Shown piece after piece: positions 28,917 to 37,798 of a stretch of DNA of 64,000 bases; position 1 is the stretch's first letter, and the number at the start of each line of letters is the position of its first letter. The stretch is taken from NCBI RefSeq assembly GCF_003052165.1, contig NZ_CP024869.1, positions 2,576,001 to 2,640,000 of the forward strand, read 5' to 3'. The stretch is from Dietzia sp. JS16-p6b. Lineage in GTDB: Bacteria; Actinomycetota; Actinomycetes; Mycobacteriales; Mycobacteriaceae. The notes beneath the pieces were generated by a model. The model did not search any database and was not told where the DNA came from. It saw only the letters and a list, made by a program, of their open reading frames with translations. Position numbers and translations under genes: made by a program.

Positions 28917-30515
28917 TCACATCCGGAAGACGCCGAAGCGGTCGGTTCCGGCGACGTCTCCGGAGTGGATCGCGGACAGGCTCAGACCCAGGACGGTCCG
29001 GGTGTCGCGGGGGTCGATGATGCCGTCGTCGTAGAGCATCCCGGACAGGAAGGCCGGCAGCGATTCCTTCTCGATCTGGTCGGCGATCATGGTCTTGAGA
29101 CCGTCGATCGTCTCCTGGCTCATCTCCTCACCCCGCGCGGCCGAGGCCGCGGCGGCCACGGAGGTCACCACGTCGGCGAGCTGCTGACCCCCCATGACCG
29201 CGGACTTGGCGCTCGGCCACGTGTAGAGGAACCGGGGGTCGAACGCGCGGCCGCACATGCCGTAGTGGCCCGCGCCGTAGGAGGCCGCGGTGATGAGCGA
29301 CAGGTGCGGGACCTCGGAGTTGGAGACCGCGTTGATCATCATCGAACCGTGCTTGATGATGCCGCCGCGCTCGTACTCCGAGCCCACCATGTAGCCGGTG
29401 GTGTTGTGCATGAAGAGCAGCGGGGTGTCGTACCGGTTGGCCAACTCGATGAACTGCGTGGCCTTCTGCGCCTCCGCGCTGAACAGCACACCGCGGGCGT
29501 TGGCGATGATGCCGACCGGGTACCCGTGGATCTCGGCCCACCCGGTCACCAGGCTCGCCCCGTAGAGCGGCTTGAACTCGTCGAAGTCGGACCCGTCCAC
29601 GACGCGCGCGATGATCTCCCGCGGATCGAACGGGATCTTGAGGTCGTCGGGGACGATGCCCAGGAGGTCCTCGGCGTCGTACAGCGGCGGGGCGACCTCG
29701 GCGCGCGGGGCGCGCCCGGCCTTGGTCCAGTTGAGCCGGCGCACGATGCCGCGCGTGATACGCGCGGCGTCGGCCTCGTCGGTGGCCAGGTGGTCGGCCA
29801 GACCGGAGACGCGGGCGTGCATGTCGGCGCCGCCGAGGGTCTCCTCGTCGGCGATCTCGCCGGTGGCGGCCTTGACGAGGGGCGGCCCCGCGAGGAACAC
29901 CTTCGAGCGCTCCTCGATCATGACCACGTGGTCGCTCATCCCCGGGACGTACGCTCCGCCCGCGGTGGAGTTCCCGTAGACCACCGCGATGGTGGGGATG
30001 CCCGCCTTCGACAACCGGGTGAGGTCGCGGAAGAGCGCCCCTCCCGGGATGAACACCTCCTTCTGGGTGGGCAGGTCGGCGCCCCCGGACTCGACGAGGC
30101 TGATCACCGGGAGCCGGTTCTTCATGGCCACGTCGTTGAGTCGGAGGATCTTGCGCAGGGTCCACGGGTTGGACGTGCCCCCCTTGACCGTGGGGTCGTT
30201 GGCGATCACGAGGCACTCCACGCCCTCGACGACGCCGATGCCGGCGACCACGGAGGCGCCGGTCTGGAAATCGGATCCCCACGCGGCGAGCGCACACAGC
30301 TCCAGAAACGGGGATTCGCGGTCGAGGACCATGTCGATCCGCTCCCGGGCGGTGAACTTGCCCCGCTCGCGGTGGCGGGCGACCTTGCGCTCGCCGCCTC
30401 CGGCGAGAGCGGGGTCGAGATCGGCCGCGAGCCGGGCGAGCTTGTCCTCCATCGCGGCTCTGGCGGCACCGAACTCCGCGCCGGTGGTGTCGAGCGTGGA
30501 TCGTAGGAGGCTCAT
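28917..30515 (-). CDS. acyl-CoA carboxylase, carboxyltransferase beta subunit
   Basis: A 532-residue crotonase-superfamily carboxyltransferase with N and C halves. VESGGADLPTQKEVFIPGG, GNSTAGGAYVPGMSDH and VFLAGPPLVKAATGEIADEE with LGGADMHARVSG are close to methylcrotonyl-CoA carboxylase beta rather than propionyl-CoA carboxylase. In the C half, FMHNTTGYMVGSEYERGGII and GAGHYGMCGRAFDPRF are conserved. The ATG at 30515 overlaps the preceding dehydrogenase stop by four bases. It transfers the carboxyl group from biotin to a 3-methyl-2-enoyl-CoA in the proposed pathway. Confidence 0.92.
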   Translation of the reverse strand: MSLLRSTLDTTGAEFGAARAAMEDKLARLAADLDPALAGGGERKVARHRERGKFTARERIDMVLDRESPFLELCALAAWGSDFQTGASVVAGIGVVEGVECLVIANDPTVKGGTSNPWTLRKILRLNDVAMKNRLPVISLVESGGADLPTQKEVFIPGGALFRDLTRLSKAGIPTIAVVYGNSTAGGAYVPGMSDHVVMIEERSKVFLAGPPLVKAATGEIADEETLGGADMHARVSGLADHLATDEADAARITRGIVRRLNWTKAGRAPRAEVAPPLYDAEDLLGIVPDDLKIPFDPREIIARVVDGSDFDEFKPLYGASLVTGWAEIHGYPVGIIANARGVLFSAEAQKATQFIELANRYDTPLLFMHNTTGYMVGSEYERGGIIKHGSMMINAVSNSEVPHLSLITAASYGAGHYGMCGRAFDPRFLYTWPSAKSAVMGGQQLADVVTSVAAAASAARGEEMSQETIDGLKTMIADQIEKESLPAFLSGMLYDDGIIDPRDTRTVLGLSLSAIHSGDVAGTDRFGVFRM

Positions 30516-31690
30516 GCGGTGTACCCCAGACGACGTCCGGCGAGGGTGGTGAGGATCTCGGTGGTGCCTCCGCCGATGCCCAACAGGCGGACATCGCGGA
30601 ACTGTCGGCTCACCTCGGACTCGGCCATGTATCCGAGTCCCCCGAAGAGCTGGAGTGCCTGCGTCGCGACCCACTCCGCGCACTCGACAGCGGTGTTCTT
30701 GGCAAAGCAGACCTCGGCGATCGCATCGTGCCCCGCCTCGGCCAGGTCCACGCAGCGGTGGGTGTAGGTGCGGGCGACGTCGATGCGGCGGGCCATCTCG
30801 GTGACGGTGTTCTGCACGGCCTGCCGGGAGAGCAGGGGTCGGCCGAAGGTCTCGCGTTCGCGGACCCAGTCCAGGGTCAGGTCCAGGCAGCGCTGGGCGT
30901 GGGAGTACCCCTGCGCGGCCAGCGCCGCGCGCTCTCCCACGAAGCCGATCGCGATCTGGGCGAACCCGTCGTTCTCGGCGCCGACGAGGTTCTCCACGGG
31001 AACCCGGCAGTCGGTGAACGTCAGCTCGGCGGTGTCCGAGGCGCGCCAGCCCAGCTTGTCCAGCGGAGCCGAACGGTGGAAACCGGGGGTGTCGGTGGGG
31101 ATCACCAGCAGACTCACGCCTGCCGCTCCCCTGAGCTCGTCGCCACCGGTGCGCACGGCGGTCACCACGAAGTCGGCGCGGGTGCCGGAGGTGATGTAGG
31201 TCTTGGCGCCGTTGACGACGTAGTGGTCCCCGTCCCGGCGGGCGGTGGTGGTGAGACGCCCGACGTCGGAGCCCCCACCGGGTTCGGTGATCGCCAGGGA
31301 GCCGATCATCTCGCCGGCGAGAGTGGGGGCGACCCAGCGCTCGATCTGGTCGGGCCTGCCGGACTGGGCCAGGTGTGGCGTGGCGATACCGCAGGTGAAC
31401 AGTGAGGCGAACACACCGCCGGAGACCCCGGCCTCGTGGAGGGCCTCGCACACGATCAGCGAGTCCCGCATGCCGCCGCCCCCGCCGCCGGCCTCCTCCG
31501 GGAACGAGACGCCGAGCAGGCCCAGCTGACCGGCCTTGGCGTGGAGCTCACGAGGGAGCACGCCCGCGGCCTCCCACTCGTCCTGGTGGGGCAGGATCTC
31601 GCGCTGGGCGAAGCGGGTCGTGGTCTCGCGCAGGGCGAGACTCTCGTCGGAGTACCAGGGGTCGCCCGGTACGTGGGGCGGGATGGTCAC
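30512..31690 (-). CDS. acyl-CoA dehydrogenase (second copy)
   Basis: A 392-residue FAD enzyme distinct from the one at 25646. It has LAITEPGGGSDVGRLTTTAR and LQLFGGLGYMAESEVSR. The C-terminal EGT motif is replaced by GIGGGTTEIL, and VGERAALAAQ supplies a glutamate at the isovaleryl-CoA dehydrogenase position. The start is GTG at 31690 with AAGGAG six bases upstream, overlapping the AtuA stop (GTGA). Two such enzymes in one operon suggest two dehydrogenation steps or a wide substrate range. Confidence 0.9.
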   Translation of the reverse strand: MTIPPHVPGDPWYSDESLALRETTTRFAQREILPHQDEWEAAGVLPRELHAKAGQLGLLGVSFPEEAGGGGGGMRDSLIVCEALHEAGVSGGVFASLFTCGIATPHLAQSGRPDQIERWVAPTLAGEMIGSLAITEPGGGSDVGRLTTTARRDGDHYVVNGAKTYITSGTRADFVVTAVRTGGDELRGAAGVSLLVIPTDTPGFHRSAPLDKLGWRASDTAELTFTDCRVPVENLVGAENDGFAQIAIGFVGERAALAAQGYSHAQRCLDLTLDWVRERETFGRPLLSRQAVQNTVTEMARRIDVARTYTHRCVDLAEAGHDAIAEVCFAKNTAVECAEWVATQALQLFGGLGYMAESEVSRQFRDVRLLGIGGGTTEILTTLAGRRLGYTA

Positions 31691-33573
31691 GAGTTCTCCT
31701 TCGCGGGTGCCGGAACGGCGAGGACGGGGGCGGTGATGTCGTGGGGGACGTCGACGACGCGGGAGCGCAGCCACTCGGCGAGACCCTTGGCCTGCGGATC
31801 CCAGCGGTAGCCGTGGGCGACTCCCTTGCCGAGCAGGCCGTCGACGACGAAGTTCAGGGCGTTGATGCGCGGCAGCTCGTACCGCTCGATCGCCAGGTCG
31901 GCGGTCTCGGGGAGAAGTCGGCGGATCTCTTCGACGGTGAGGGTGTCGCGCATCCAGCGGTAGGCCTTCTGATCACCGGCCCACAGTCCGATGTTGGCGG
32001 TGCCGCCCTTGTCGCCCGAGCGGGCGCCGAGCACGTCCCCCAGCGGCCTCCGGGTGGTGGACTCCGAGGACGACCACTCCGGCAGCGGAGCTCCCTCGGC
32101 GTCGAGTCCGTCGGACGCGTGGCCGTCGCCCATCTCACGGGTGTCCTCCGGAGGCGCTATGTCGACCCTCGTGCCGTCGGGCAGCACCGCGACATGAGGG
32201 ATCGCGTCCTGCGGGAGGTAGGCGGGGACGTACACGCCGTACGGGCCCCCGCGTCCGGGCGGCGCGCTGGGGGTGGCACCCGGGTAGCTGGCCAGCGTCA
32301 TCGCGACGGCGGCGTCCGAGAAGGCGCGGCCCACGACGTCGGGGTCCGGATCCCACGCGACGATGGTGAGCAGCGCGGTCGCGGCGGCCTGGGTGTCGGC
32401 GTCGGGGTGGTCGGTGCGCTGCAGACGGAAGTCGATCTCCGCGGGTCGCGTGGCCAGCCCGGCGAGGAACTGGCGCTCCACGAGCGCCGCCTTGTCCTCG
32501 ATGTCCAGCCCGGTGAGCAGGAAGGTGAGCTCGTTGCGGAAGCCGCCGAGGCACGTCACGGAGACCTTGGTGGTGGGCGGGGCCGCCTCTCCCACCACGC
32601 CGGAGATCCTCACCCGGTCGGGCCCCTCCTGCGTGAGAGTGGCGGTGTCGAGTCGGGTGACGACGTCGGGGCCGCCGTACCGGGCCCCGGTGACCTCGTA
32701 CAGCAACTGCGAGGTGACGGTGCCGACGGTGACCGCACCTCCCGTTCCGGGGTGCTTGGTGATGACGGAGGTGCCGTCGGACGAGATCTCGGCGATCGGG
32801 AAGCCGGGGGCGACGGGGTCGGCGATCTCACCCCGGTTGAAGAAGGCGTAGTTGCCGCCCGTGGCCTGGGTCCCGCACTCGATGACGTGACCCGCGGCGG
32901 TGGCGCCGGCGAGCGCGTCGAGGTCGTGTCGGCCCCAACCGAAGTGGCTGATGGCCGGCCCCACGATCACCGACGCGTCGGTGACGCGACCGGTGACGAC
33001 GATGTCGGCGCCGGCGTCCAGGCACCGGGCGATGCCGAAGGCACCGAGGTAGGCGTTGGCCGTGACGGGGAACCCTGCGTCGGCGGGGATGTCGAGCTCG
33101 CCGACCCGGGCGATGAGGTCGTCACCCTCGACGTGGGCGACCTCGGGGGACAGTCCGAGGCGGCCCGCCAGTTCGCGGACGGCGTCGGCGAGACCCGCCG
33201 GATTGACCCCGCCCGCGTTGGCGACGATGGTGACGTTCTTCTCCAGTGCCAGTGCGAGGCAGTCCTCGAGTTGGCGCAGGAACGTTTTGGCGTATCCCAG
33301 CTCGGCGTTCTTCATCCGGTCGCGGCCGAGGATGAGCATGGTGAGTTCGGCCAGGTAGTCACCGGTGAGGACGTCGAGCTCGCCGCCGTCGAGCATCTCG
33401 CGCATGGCGGAGAACCGGTCGCCGTAGAACCCGGACATGTTGCCGACGCGGAGCGGAGGCACCGTCGACTCAGGGCCGACGCGGAGCGGAGGCACCGTCG
33501 ACTCAGGGCCGACGCGGAGCGGAGGCACGGCCGACTCAGGGCCGACGCGGAGCGGGGCGGTGTTCGCGGTCAT
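31687..33573 (-). CDS. AtuA-family protein (acyclic terpene utilisation; DUF1446)
   Basis: A 628-residue protein of the AtuA family, which is needed for citronellol/geraniol use in Pseudomonas although its reaction is unsettled. The conserved N-terminal domain starts LRVGNMSGFYGDRFSAMREM and continues VTIVANAGGVNPAGLADAV, DIVVTGRVTDASVIVGPAI and GHVIECGTQATGGNYAFF. The C-terminal ferredoxin-like domain has GARSGDKGGTANIGLWAG and ELPRINALNFVVDGLLG. The first 44 residues are a run of four PLRVGPES-type repeats made by a 33-bp tandem repeat, an unusual expansion of the normal start. It is coupled by four-base overlaps on both sides. Confidence 0.9.
   Translation of the reverse strand: MTANTAPLRVGPESAVPPLRVGPESTVPPLRVGPESTVPPLRVGNMSGFYGDRFSAMREMLDGGELDVLTGDYLAELTMLILGRDRMKNAELGYAKTFLRQLEDCLALALEKNVTIVANAGGVNPAGLADAVRELAGRLGLSPEVAHVEGDDLIARVGELDIPADAGFPVTANAYLGAFGIARCLDAGADIVVTGRVTDASVIVGPAISHFGWGRHDLDALAGATAAGHVIECGTQATGGNYAFFNRGEIADPVAPGFPIAEISSDGTSVITKHPGTGGAVTVGTVTSQLLYEVTGARYGGPDVVTRLDTATLTQEGPDRVRISGVVGEAAPPTTKVSVTCLGGFRNELTFLLTGLDIEDKAALVERQFLAGLATRPAEIDFRLQRTDHPDADTQAAATALLTIVAWDPDPDVVGRAFSDAAVAMTLASYPGATPSAPPGRGGPYGVYVPAYLPQDAIPHVAVLPDGTRVDIAPPEDTREMGDGHASDGLDAEGAPLPEWSSSESTTRRPLGDVLGARSGDKGGTANIGLWAGDQKAYRWMRDTLTVEEIRRLLPETADLAIERYELPRINALNFVVDGLLGKGVAHGYRWDPQAKGLAEWLRSRVVDVPHDITAPVLAVPAPAKENS
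33443..33562. repeat. 33-bp tandem repeat within the AtuA-family gene
   Basis: Copies begin at 33443, 33476, 33509 and 33542; the last is partial. The unit is 33 bases, in frame, and encodes the 11-residue PLRVGPES(T/A)VP. It duplicates the segment PLRVG that begins the conserved domain. Because the unit is a multiple of three, the frame is kept. Confidence 0.97.
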
Positions 33574-34388
33574 GCCCGGGCTCCCTTCTCGCGGCCGCCG
33601 CCGGGGAGGCCGGCGAACGCCTGGGCGATGCGCAGCCAGCCCCGCGCGTCCTCGCCGACGGCCTCGAGAGCCGTGTCGTCGAGGTGCACCCGCTGCGTCA
33701 CCAGCAGGCAGAAGTCGAGGATCGGTCCGGTGACGCGCTGCCGGGCGTCGTCCGGGCCGAACTCGAGGACGGTGCCGTCGGCCCGGCTGAGCGCGAGATG
33801 CACCTCGGAGGCGGGGACCTCGAGCCCGTTCATCAGGTAGGAGAAGCCTCTGGTCTTCCAGCCCAGCCGGGCGACGTGCGGGAGGGCGGCGCGGAAGGCC
33901 GGGTCGGCATCGACGGCCACGCCGAGCCCGTCCGCGACGTCCACCCCGTGGGCCCAGGTCTCCATGATCCGGGCGGTGGTCATGGACTTGGGCCGCATCG
34001 GCGGGCCGAACCACGGGATCTGCTCCCCCGGGTCGGCGGCCTTGAGGGCGTCGGCGAGTTCCCCACGGGCGAGGCGCCATCGTGCCAGGACCTCGTCGCG
34101 GCCGGCGGCCGCGACCTCCGTGGCGCCGGCGTCCACGAAACCGGCGGGGTCGGCCATCGCCGTGTCCACCACGGCCTGGAAGGCGTCCGCGTCGCGGATG
34201 GCGGTCACGGAGACCTCGTCGGTCCAGGCCAGGTGGGCGATCTGCATGGCGACGTCCCAGCCCGCGGCCGGGGTGGCGGTGTGCCAGCGATCGGACCCGG
34301 CGACCTCGACGAGCTCGTCCACCCGGGCGCTGAGGGCGGCGAGGGCGGCGTGCGGGTCCTCCGTCTCGGAGGGCGGGGGGTTGGTCAT
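33570..34388 (-). CDS. TIGR03084-type protein with mycothiol-binding maleylpyruvate isomerase/DinB fold
   Basis: A 272-residue cytosolic protein. The four-helix DinB/MDMPI_N fold is suggested by GWDVAMQIAHLAWTDEVSV near the N-terminus and ARIMETWAHGVDVADGLG in the middle, whose histidines are the usual metal ligands; a second, SCP-like part follows. Family members are predicted to use mycothiol. In actinobacteria such genes often sit next to AtuA-family genes, as here. The ATG at 34388 is chosen; the Shine-Dalgarno match is weak. It is the first gene of the minus-strand operon, 30 bases from the palindrome at 34419. Reaction unknown. Confidence 0.8.
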   Translation of the reverse strand: MTNPPPSETEDPHAALAALSARVDELVEVAGSDRWHTATPAAGWDVAMQIAHLAWTDEVSVTAIRDADAFQAVVDTAMADPAGFVDAGATEVAAAGRDEVLARWRLARGELADALKAADPGEQIPWFGPPMRPKSMTTARIMETWAHGVDVADGLGVAVDADPAFRAALPHVARLGWKTRGFSYLMNGLEVPASEVHLALSRADGTVLEFGPDDARQRVTGPILDFCLLVTQRVHLDDTALEAVGEDARGWLRIAQAFAGLPGGGREKGARA

Positions 34389-34418
34389 GGCGGGAACGAT
34401 TCCACCTCCGCCCAAATA

Positions 34419-34436
34419 AAGCAAGCATGCTTGCTT
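34419..34436. promoter_or_regulatory. perfect 18-bp palindrome, TetR operator candidate
   Basis: AAGCAAGCATGCTTGCTT is perfectly symmetric about 34427/34428 and lies in the 147-base divergent gap between the catabolic operon and the acyl-CoA ligase gene. Its size and symmetry fit a TetR-dimer site. The TetR gene at the far end of the operon (22961) is the natural candidate regulator. Confidence 0.75.
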
Positions 34437-34535
34437 GCTTTTCTCCGCGACGACTGGGAGGGTGGCCCACGGTGACCCACATCACTCCCGACGCGGGACG
34501 CCCGACCCCTCTCCCCGACCCCTTACGGAGGCACC

Positions 34536-36143
34536 ATGCGACTGGACATGACCGGAATCGACCCCGTGGACCACGCCCTGGCCCGCCGGTGCTCGGTGGG
34601 CGACATCCCCACCCGGGCGGCGGCCACCTTCTCGAACCGGACCGCCCTCACGGACGATGCCGGGTCGTGGTCCTTCCTCGAACTCGAGTCCGTCTCCAAC
34701 CGGTTCGCCCACGGTCTGGTGGCGCACGGAATCGAGGCGGAGGAGCCGGTCGCGATCCTGTCGACGAACTGCCGCGAGTTCGTGGCCACCTACTTCGGCA
34801 CGGCCAAGGCCGGGATGGTCTCGCTGCCCATCAACCTGCTGTCCGGGCTGGACAACATCGCGCACGCCCTGACCGACTCGGGGACCCGCATCCTCGTCGT
34901 TCACGGTTCACTCGCGGAACTGGTGATGGGAGCGGTCGCCGCCATGCCCGGGATCCGGACCGTCGTCGTCATCGGAGGCGTCCCCGACGGACTGACGGCC
35001 TCCGCCGACGGTCCCGACCTGATCGGGTGGGACGACCTGCTGTCCGGCGACGACTCCAGCCCCGACACGGTGATCGGTGACCGCCAGGTCGTGCAGTGCC
35101 TCTACTCCTCGGGCACCACCTCACGCCCCAAGGGCGTCCTCACCTCGCACCTCGCCGTGTCCATGGCCGCCCTGGGCAACGGGGCCGTCTTCGGCCTGAA
35201 CTGGGGCGCCGAGGCCTCGGTGACCGTGTGCCCGCTCCCCCTCTTCCACACCGCCGGTCTCAACGGGGTCCTGCTGTCGGCGGTCACCATGGGGGCGACC
35301 GTCCACCTCCTGCCGGGTTTCGACCCGGTCGGATACGCCGAGACCGTCGCCCGCGTCCGGGCCACCCACCTGGTGGGCCTGCCCCTCATGCTGGAGGCCC
35401 TGGCGGACGCGACCGACCGCGGCCTCGACCTGTCCTCGCTCCGGTTCCTGCTCTACGCCATGGCCCCGATGTCCGAGGAGATGCGCCGGCGCCTCGACGC
35501 CGCACTCCCGGATGCCCGGATAGTCCTGGCCTCGGGGATGAGCGAGTGCACTCCGGCCACCGTCATGCAGTGGCCGGAGCTCAACCCGGACAAATCCGAC
35601 TCCTGGGGGTACCCCACCCCGATCGCGGAGAACAGGATCAGTGAACCGGGCGGTTCCGCACTCGTGCCCACCGGGGAGGACGGTGAGATCGTCTACCGCG
35701 GCCCCACGGTGATGGAGGGCTACTGGAACAACCCCGAGGCCAACTCCGAGGCGTTCGTGGGCGGCCGCCTGCACTCGGGGGACCTGGGGCGCATCGACAC
35801 CGAGGGGGTGGTGTGGTTCGCCGACCGCGTCAAGGACATCGTCAAATCCGGCGGCGAGAACGTCTCGTCACTGCACGTCGAGCGTGTCCTCATGGACCAC
35901 CCGCACATCGCCGAGGTCGCGTGCGTCGGCCGCCCCGACCCCAGGTGGGGCGAGCTCGTGGTGGTCGTGGTGGTCCCCGCCGAGGGTGCGCCGGACGGGG
36001 ACGAGCTCAAGGCCTCGGTCATGGAGTTCGGGGCCGAGCGTCTGTCCTCCTCACACCGGCCGCGAGACGTGGTGGTGGTCGACACCATCCCGCGCACGGC
36101 GACCGGCAAGATCCGGAAGGTCGAGCTCCGCGCGGCGACCTGA
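34536..36143 (+). CDS. acyl-CoA ligase (AMP-binding)
   Basis: A 535-residue ANL-superfamily enzyme that would activate a carboxylic acid to its CoA ester through an acyl-AMP. The adenylate P-loop is YSSGTTSRPKGVLTSH, the A5-like motif is MSECTPATVMQ, the hinge segment HSGDLGRIDTEGVVWFADRV is followed by KDIVKSGGENVSS, and the catalytic lysine is in RTATGKIRKVELR. GGAGG lies five bases before the ATG. It is divergent from the Atu/Liu-like operon and shares its regulatory gap, so it probably supplies the CoA ester to that pathway, like AtuH in Pseudomonas. Confidence 0.9.
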   Translation: MRLDMTGIDPVDHALARRCSVGDIPTRAAATFSNRTALTDDAGSWSFLELESVSNRFAHGLVAHGIEAEEPVAILSTNCREFVATYFGTAKAGMVSLPINLLSGLDNIAHALTDSGTRILVVHGSLAELVMGAVAAMPGIRTVVVIGGVPDGLTASADGPDLIGWDDLLSGDDSSPDTVIGDRQVVQCLYSSGTTSRPKGVLTSHLAVSMAALGNGAVFGLNWGAEASVTVCPLPLFHTAGLNGVLLSAVTMGATVHLLPGFDPVGYAETVARVRATHLVGLPLMLEALADATDRGLDLSSLRFLLYAMAPMSEEMRRRLDAALPDARIVLASGMSECTPATVMQWPELNPDKSDSWGYPTPIAENRISEPGGSALVPTGEDGEIVYRGPTVMEGYWNNPEANSEAFVGGRLHSGDLGRIDTEGVVWFADRVKDIVKSGGENVSSLHVERVLMDHPHIAEVACVGRPDPRWGELVVVVVVPAEGAPDGDELKASVMEFGAERLSSSHRPRDVVVVDTIPRTATGKIRKVELRAAT

Positions 36144-36169
36144 CCGGTCCCGGTCAGCCGCGGTCCCGG

Positions 36170-37578
36170 TCAGGGGCCGACCTCGAGGAGCTCACCCGGG
36201 ATCTCCAGGCTCGCGGCGGCGAGGTCGGACCCGAGGCCGGGTCGCAACACCTCGCCCCGCGGGGGCCGCGCGACGACGTTGACCGCCCGGAGGTTGGGCA
36301 GCAGGTAGCGGTGGAGGTCCATGCCCTCCAGCCCCGGGACGAGTTCACGGAACCGCTCATCGGTGAGTTCGCCGGCGAGCCACGCGAACGCGGCGTCGTC
36401 CCAGGTCCACACCGCGATGTTGACGCCGCGCCCCACGACTCCCCGGCGGACGCTCGCCACCGATCCCAGCGCGGCGGCGACCGGTCGTCCGCCCGGGATC
36501 GTGCCCGGGGTCCACGGGGACGGCAGGTCACCGGGCCCGATGTCCGCGGTCTCCCGCGGGACCGGGACCGCGACGCGCGACCCGTCGGGCAGAACCACCG
36601 AGTGCCCGGCGTCCTCCTGCGCGACCGGACGGGCGACACGGGAGGGACGCGCACCCTCCCCGTCCCCCGGCTCATGCCCACCACCGCCACGACCGGGGGG
36701 GCCGGTTCGCCACGCGCCCCGCTGATCCGGACCCGGTCGGCGCCCTCCTGGGCCAGCCGGAGCGAATCGAGGCGCAGTACCACGTCCGGCGCGGCGTAGC
36801 GGGCTCCCGCGACGCCGTCGAGGAGCTGGTCGGTGACGGTCCCGACGGTGACCGAGCCGAAGGCGGAGGGATGGCGCGTGACGACCGCGCACCCGTCGTC
36901 GGCGATCTCCGCGATGGGGTATCCGCCGGTCACGGGGTCGGTGGTGCGGGTGACATCGGTCGACGAATCCACGACCCCCGTCGCGCCGGGCCCGCCGGAG
37001 AGCACATGCCCCACCGCGACCGATCCGGCCAGCGCGTCGAGTGCGGACGGTGTCCACCCGTGGTGCGCCGCGGCGGCGCCGGTGACGAGGGCCTCGCGGC
37101 TGACGCGACCGGTGACGACGACGACGGCCCCGGCCGCCAGTGCCCTCGCGATGCCGAACGCCCCGTGGCGCACCGTCGCGACATCGACCTCCCCGAGACC
37201 CAGTGCGGTGGCCCGGCCCGTCACGTCACCGGCGTCGAGCCAGGCCACGGCGAGGTCCAGTCCGCGCGAGCGGGCGAGGTCGCGCAGCTCGACGGCGAGC
37301 CCCTCGGGGTCGAGGGCGCCGGCGTTGGTGACGATCCGGACCCCCCCGGCGCCGAGGCGGTCGAGGCACTCGCCGATCTGGACCACCGCGGCCCGCTCGT
37401 AACCCGGCCCGCCCGCCACCCGTTGCCCGGCGAGCTCGAGCACCGCTTCGTCGGAGAGCATGTCCAGGGCGAGGACGTCGAGCGTGGCGGCGTCGAGGAA
37501 CTCGGCCGTCGCGGTGGCGCGGTCACCACGTGAGGCCGAGACGTTTCCGATGCGGAGGGGGCTCTGGGTGGTCGTCAT
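36170..37578 (-). pseudogene. AtuA-family gene with internal deletion and frameshift
   Basis: The 5' part (37578 down to about 36670) encodes a normal AtuA N-terminal domain: SPLRIGNVSASRGDRATA, RIVTNAGALDPEGLAVEL and VVVVTGRVSREALVTGAAAA, with PVTGGYPIAEIADDGCAVVT. At about 36640-36690 the homology switches to another frame. It resumes with HSVVLPDGSRVAVPVPRE and VGRGVNIAVWTWDDAAFAWL and stops at 36170. Compared with the intact copy at 31687, about 100 residues from the middle are missing. So a deletion, not just a frame slip, has occurred. A run of seven G lies nearby. The first frame instead reads on into an Arg/Ser/Pro-rich shadow to 36154. A working protein is unlikely. Confidence 0.8.
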
Positions 37579-37798
37579 CGATCCTCGGACTCCTTGTCGG
37601 TGGACGGCGTACGCCTATCCCAGCATGCCCCCGGTCCCGGCGAGGCGAGCGTGGAACGACAGGCGCCCACGAGGATATGCGGGGTCGCCGTCCCGAAGGC
37701 CCGCCGGGCGTCCCGTCCCGCACGTCTGCCGGTCGCACGGGGACCGGGCGGATAGACTCGCCTGATCAGACGCCCGCCGTGTCCTCCAGGAGTGAGCC

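Noticed and set aside
28917-31451. Apparent fusion of a dehydrogenase-like frame to the carboxyltransferase
   Set aside because: The extra N-terminal part is a shadow of the acyl-CoA dehydrogenase in another frame. The carboxyltransferase starts at 30515 with a four-base overlap.
33443-33562. CRISPR array
   Set aside because: The repeats are contiguous with no spacers and are in frame inside a coding region.
34419-34436. KstR2-type steroid regulator site
   Set aside because: The known KstR2 motif has CAAG and CTTG separated by two bases. Here four bases (CATG) separate them.
36600-36720. Programmed frameshift in the second AtuA gene
   Set aside because: A frameshift alone would not explain the roughly 100 missing residues relative to the intact copy.
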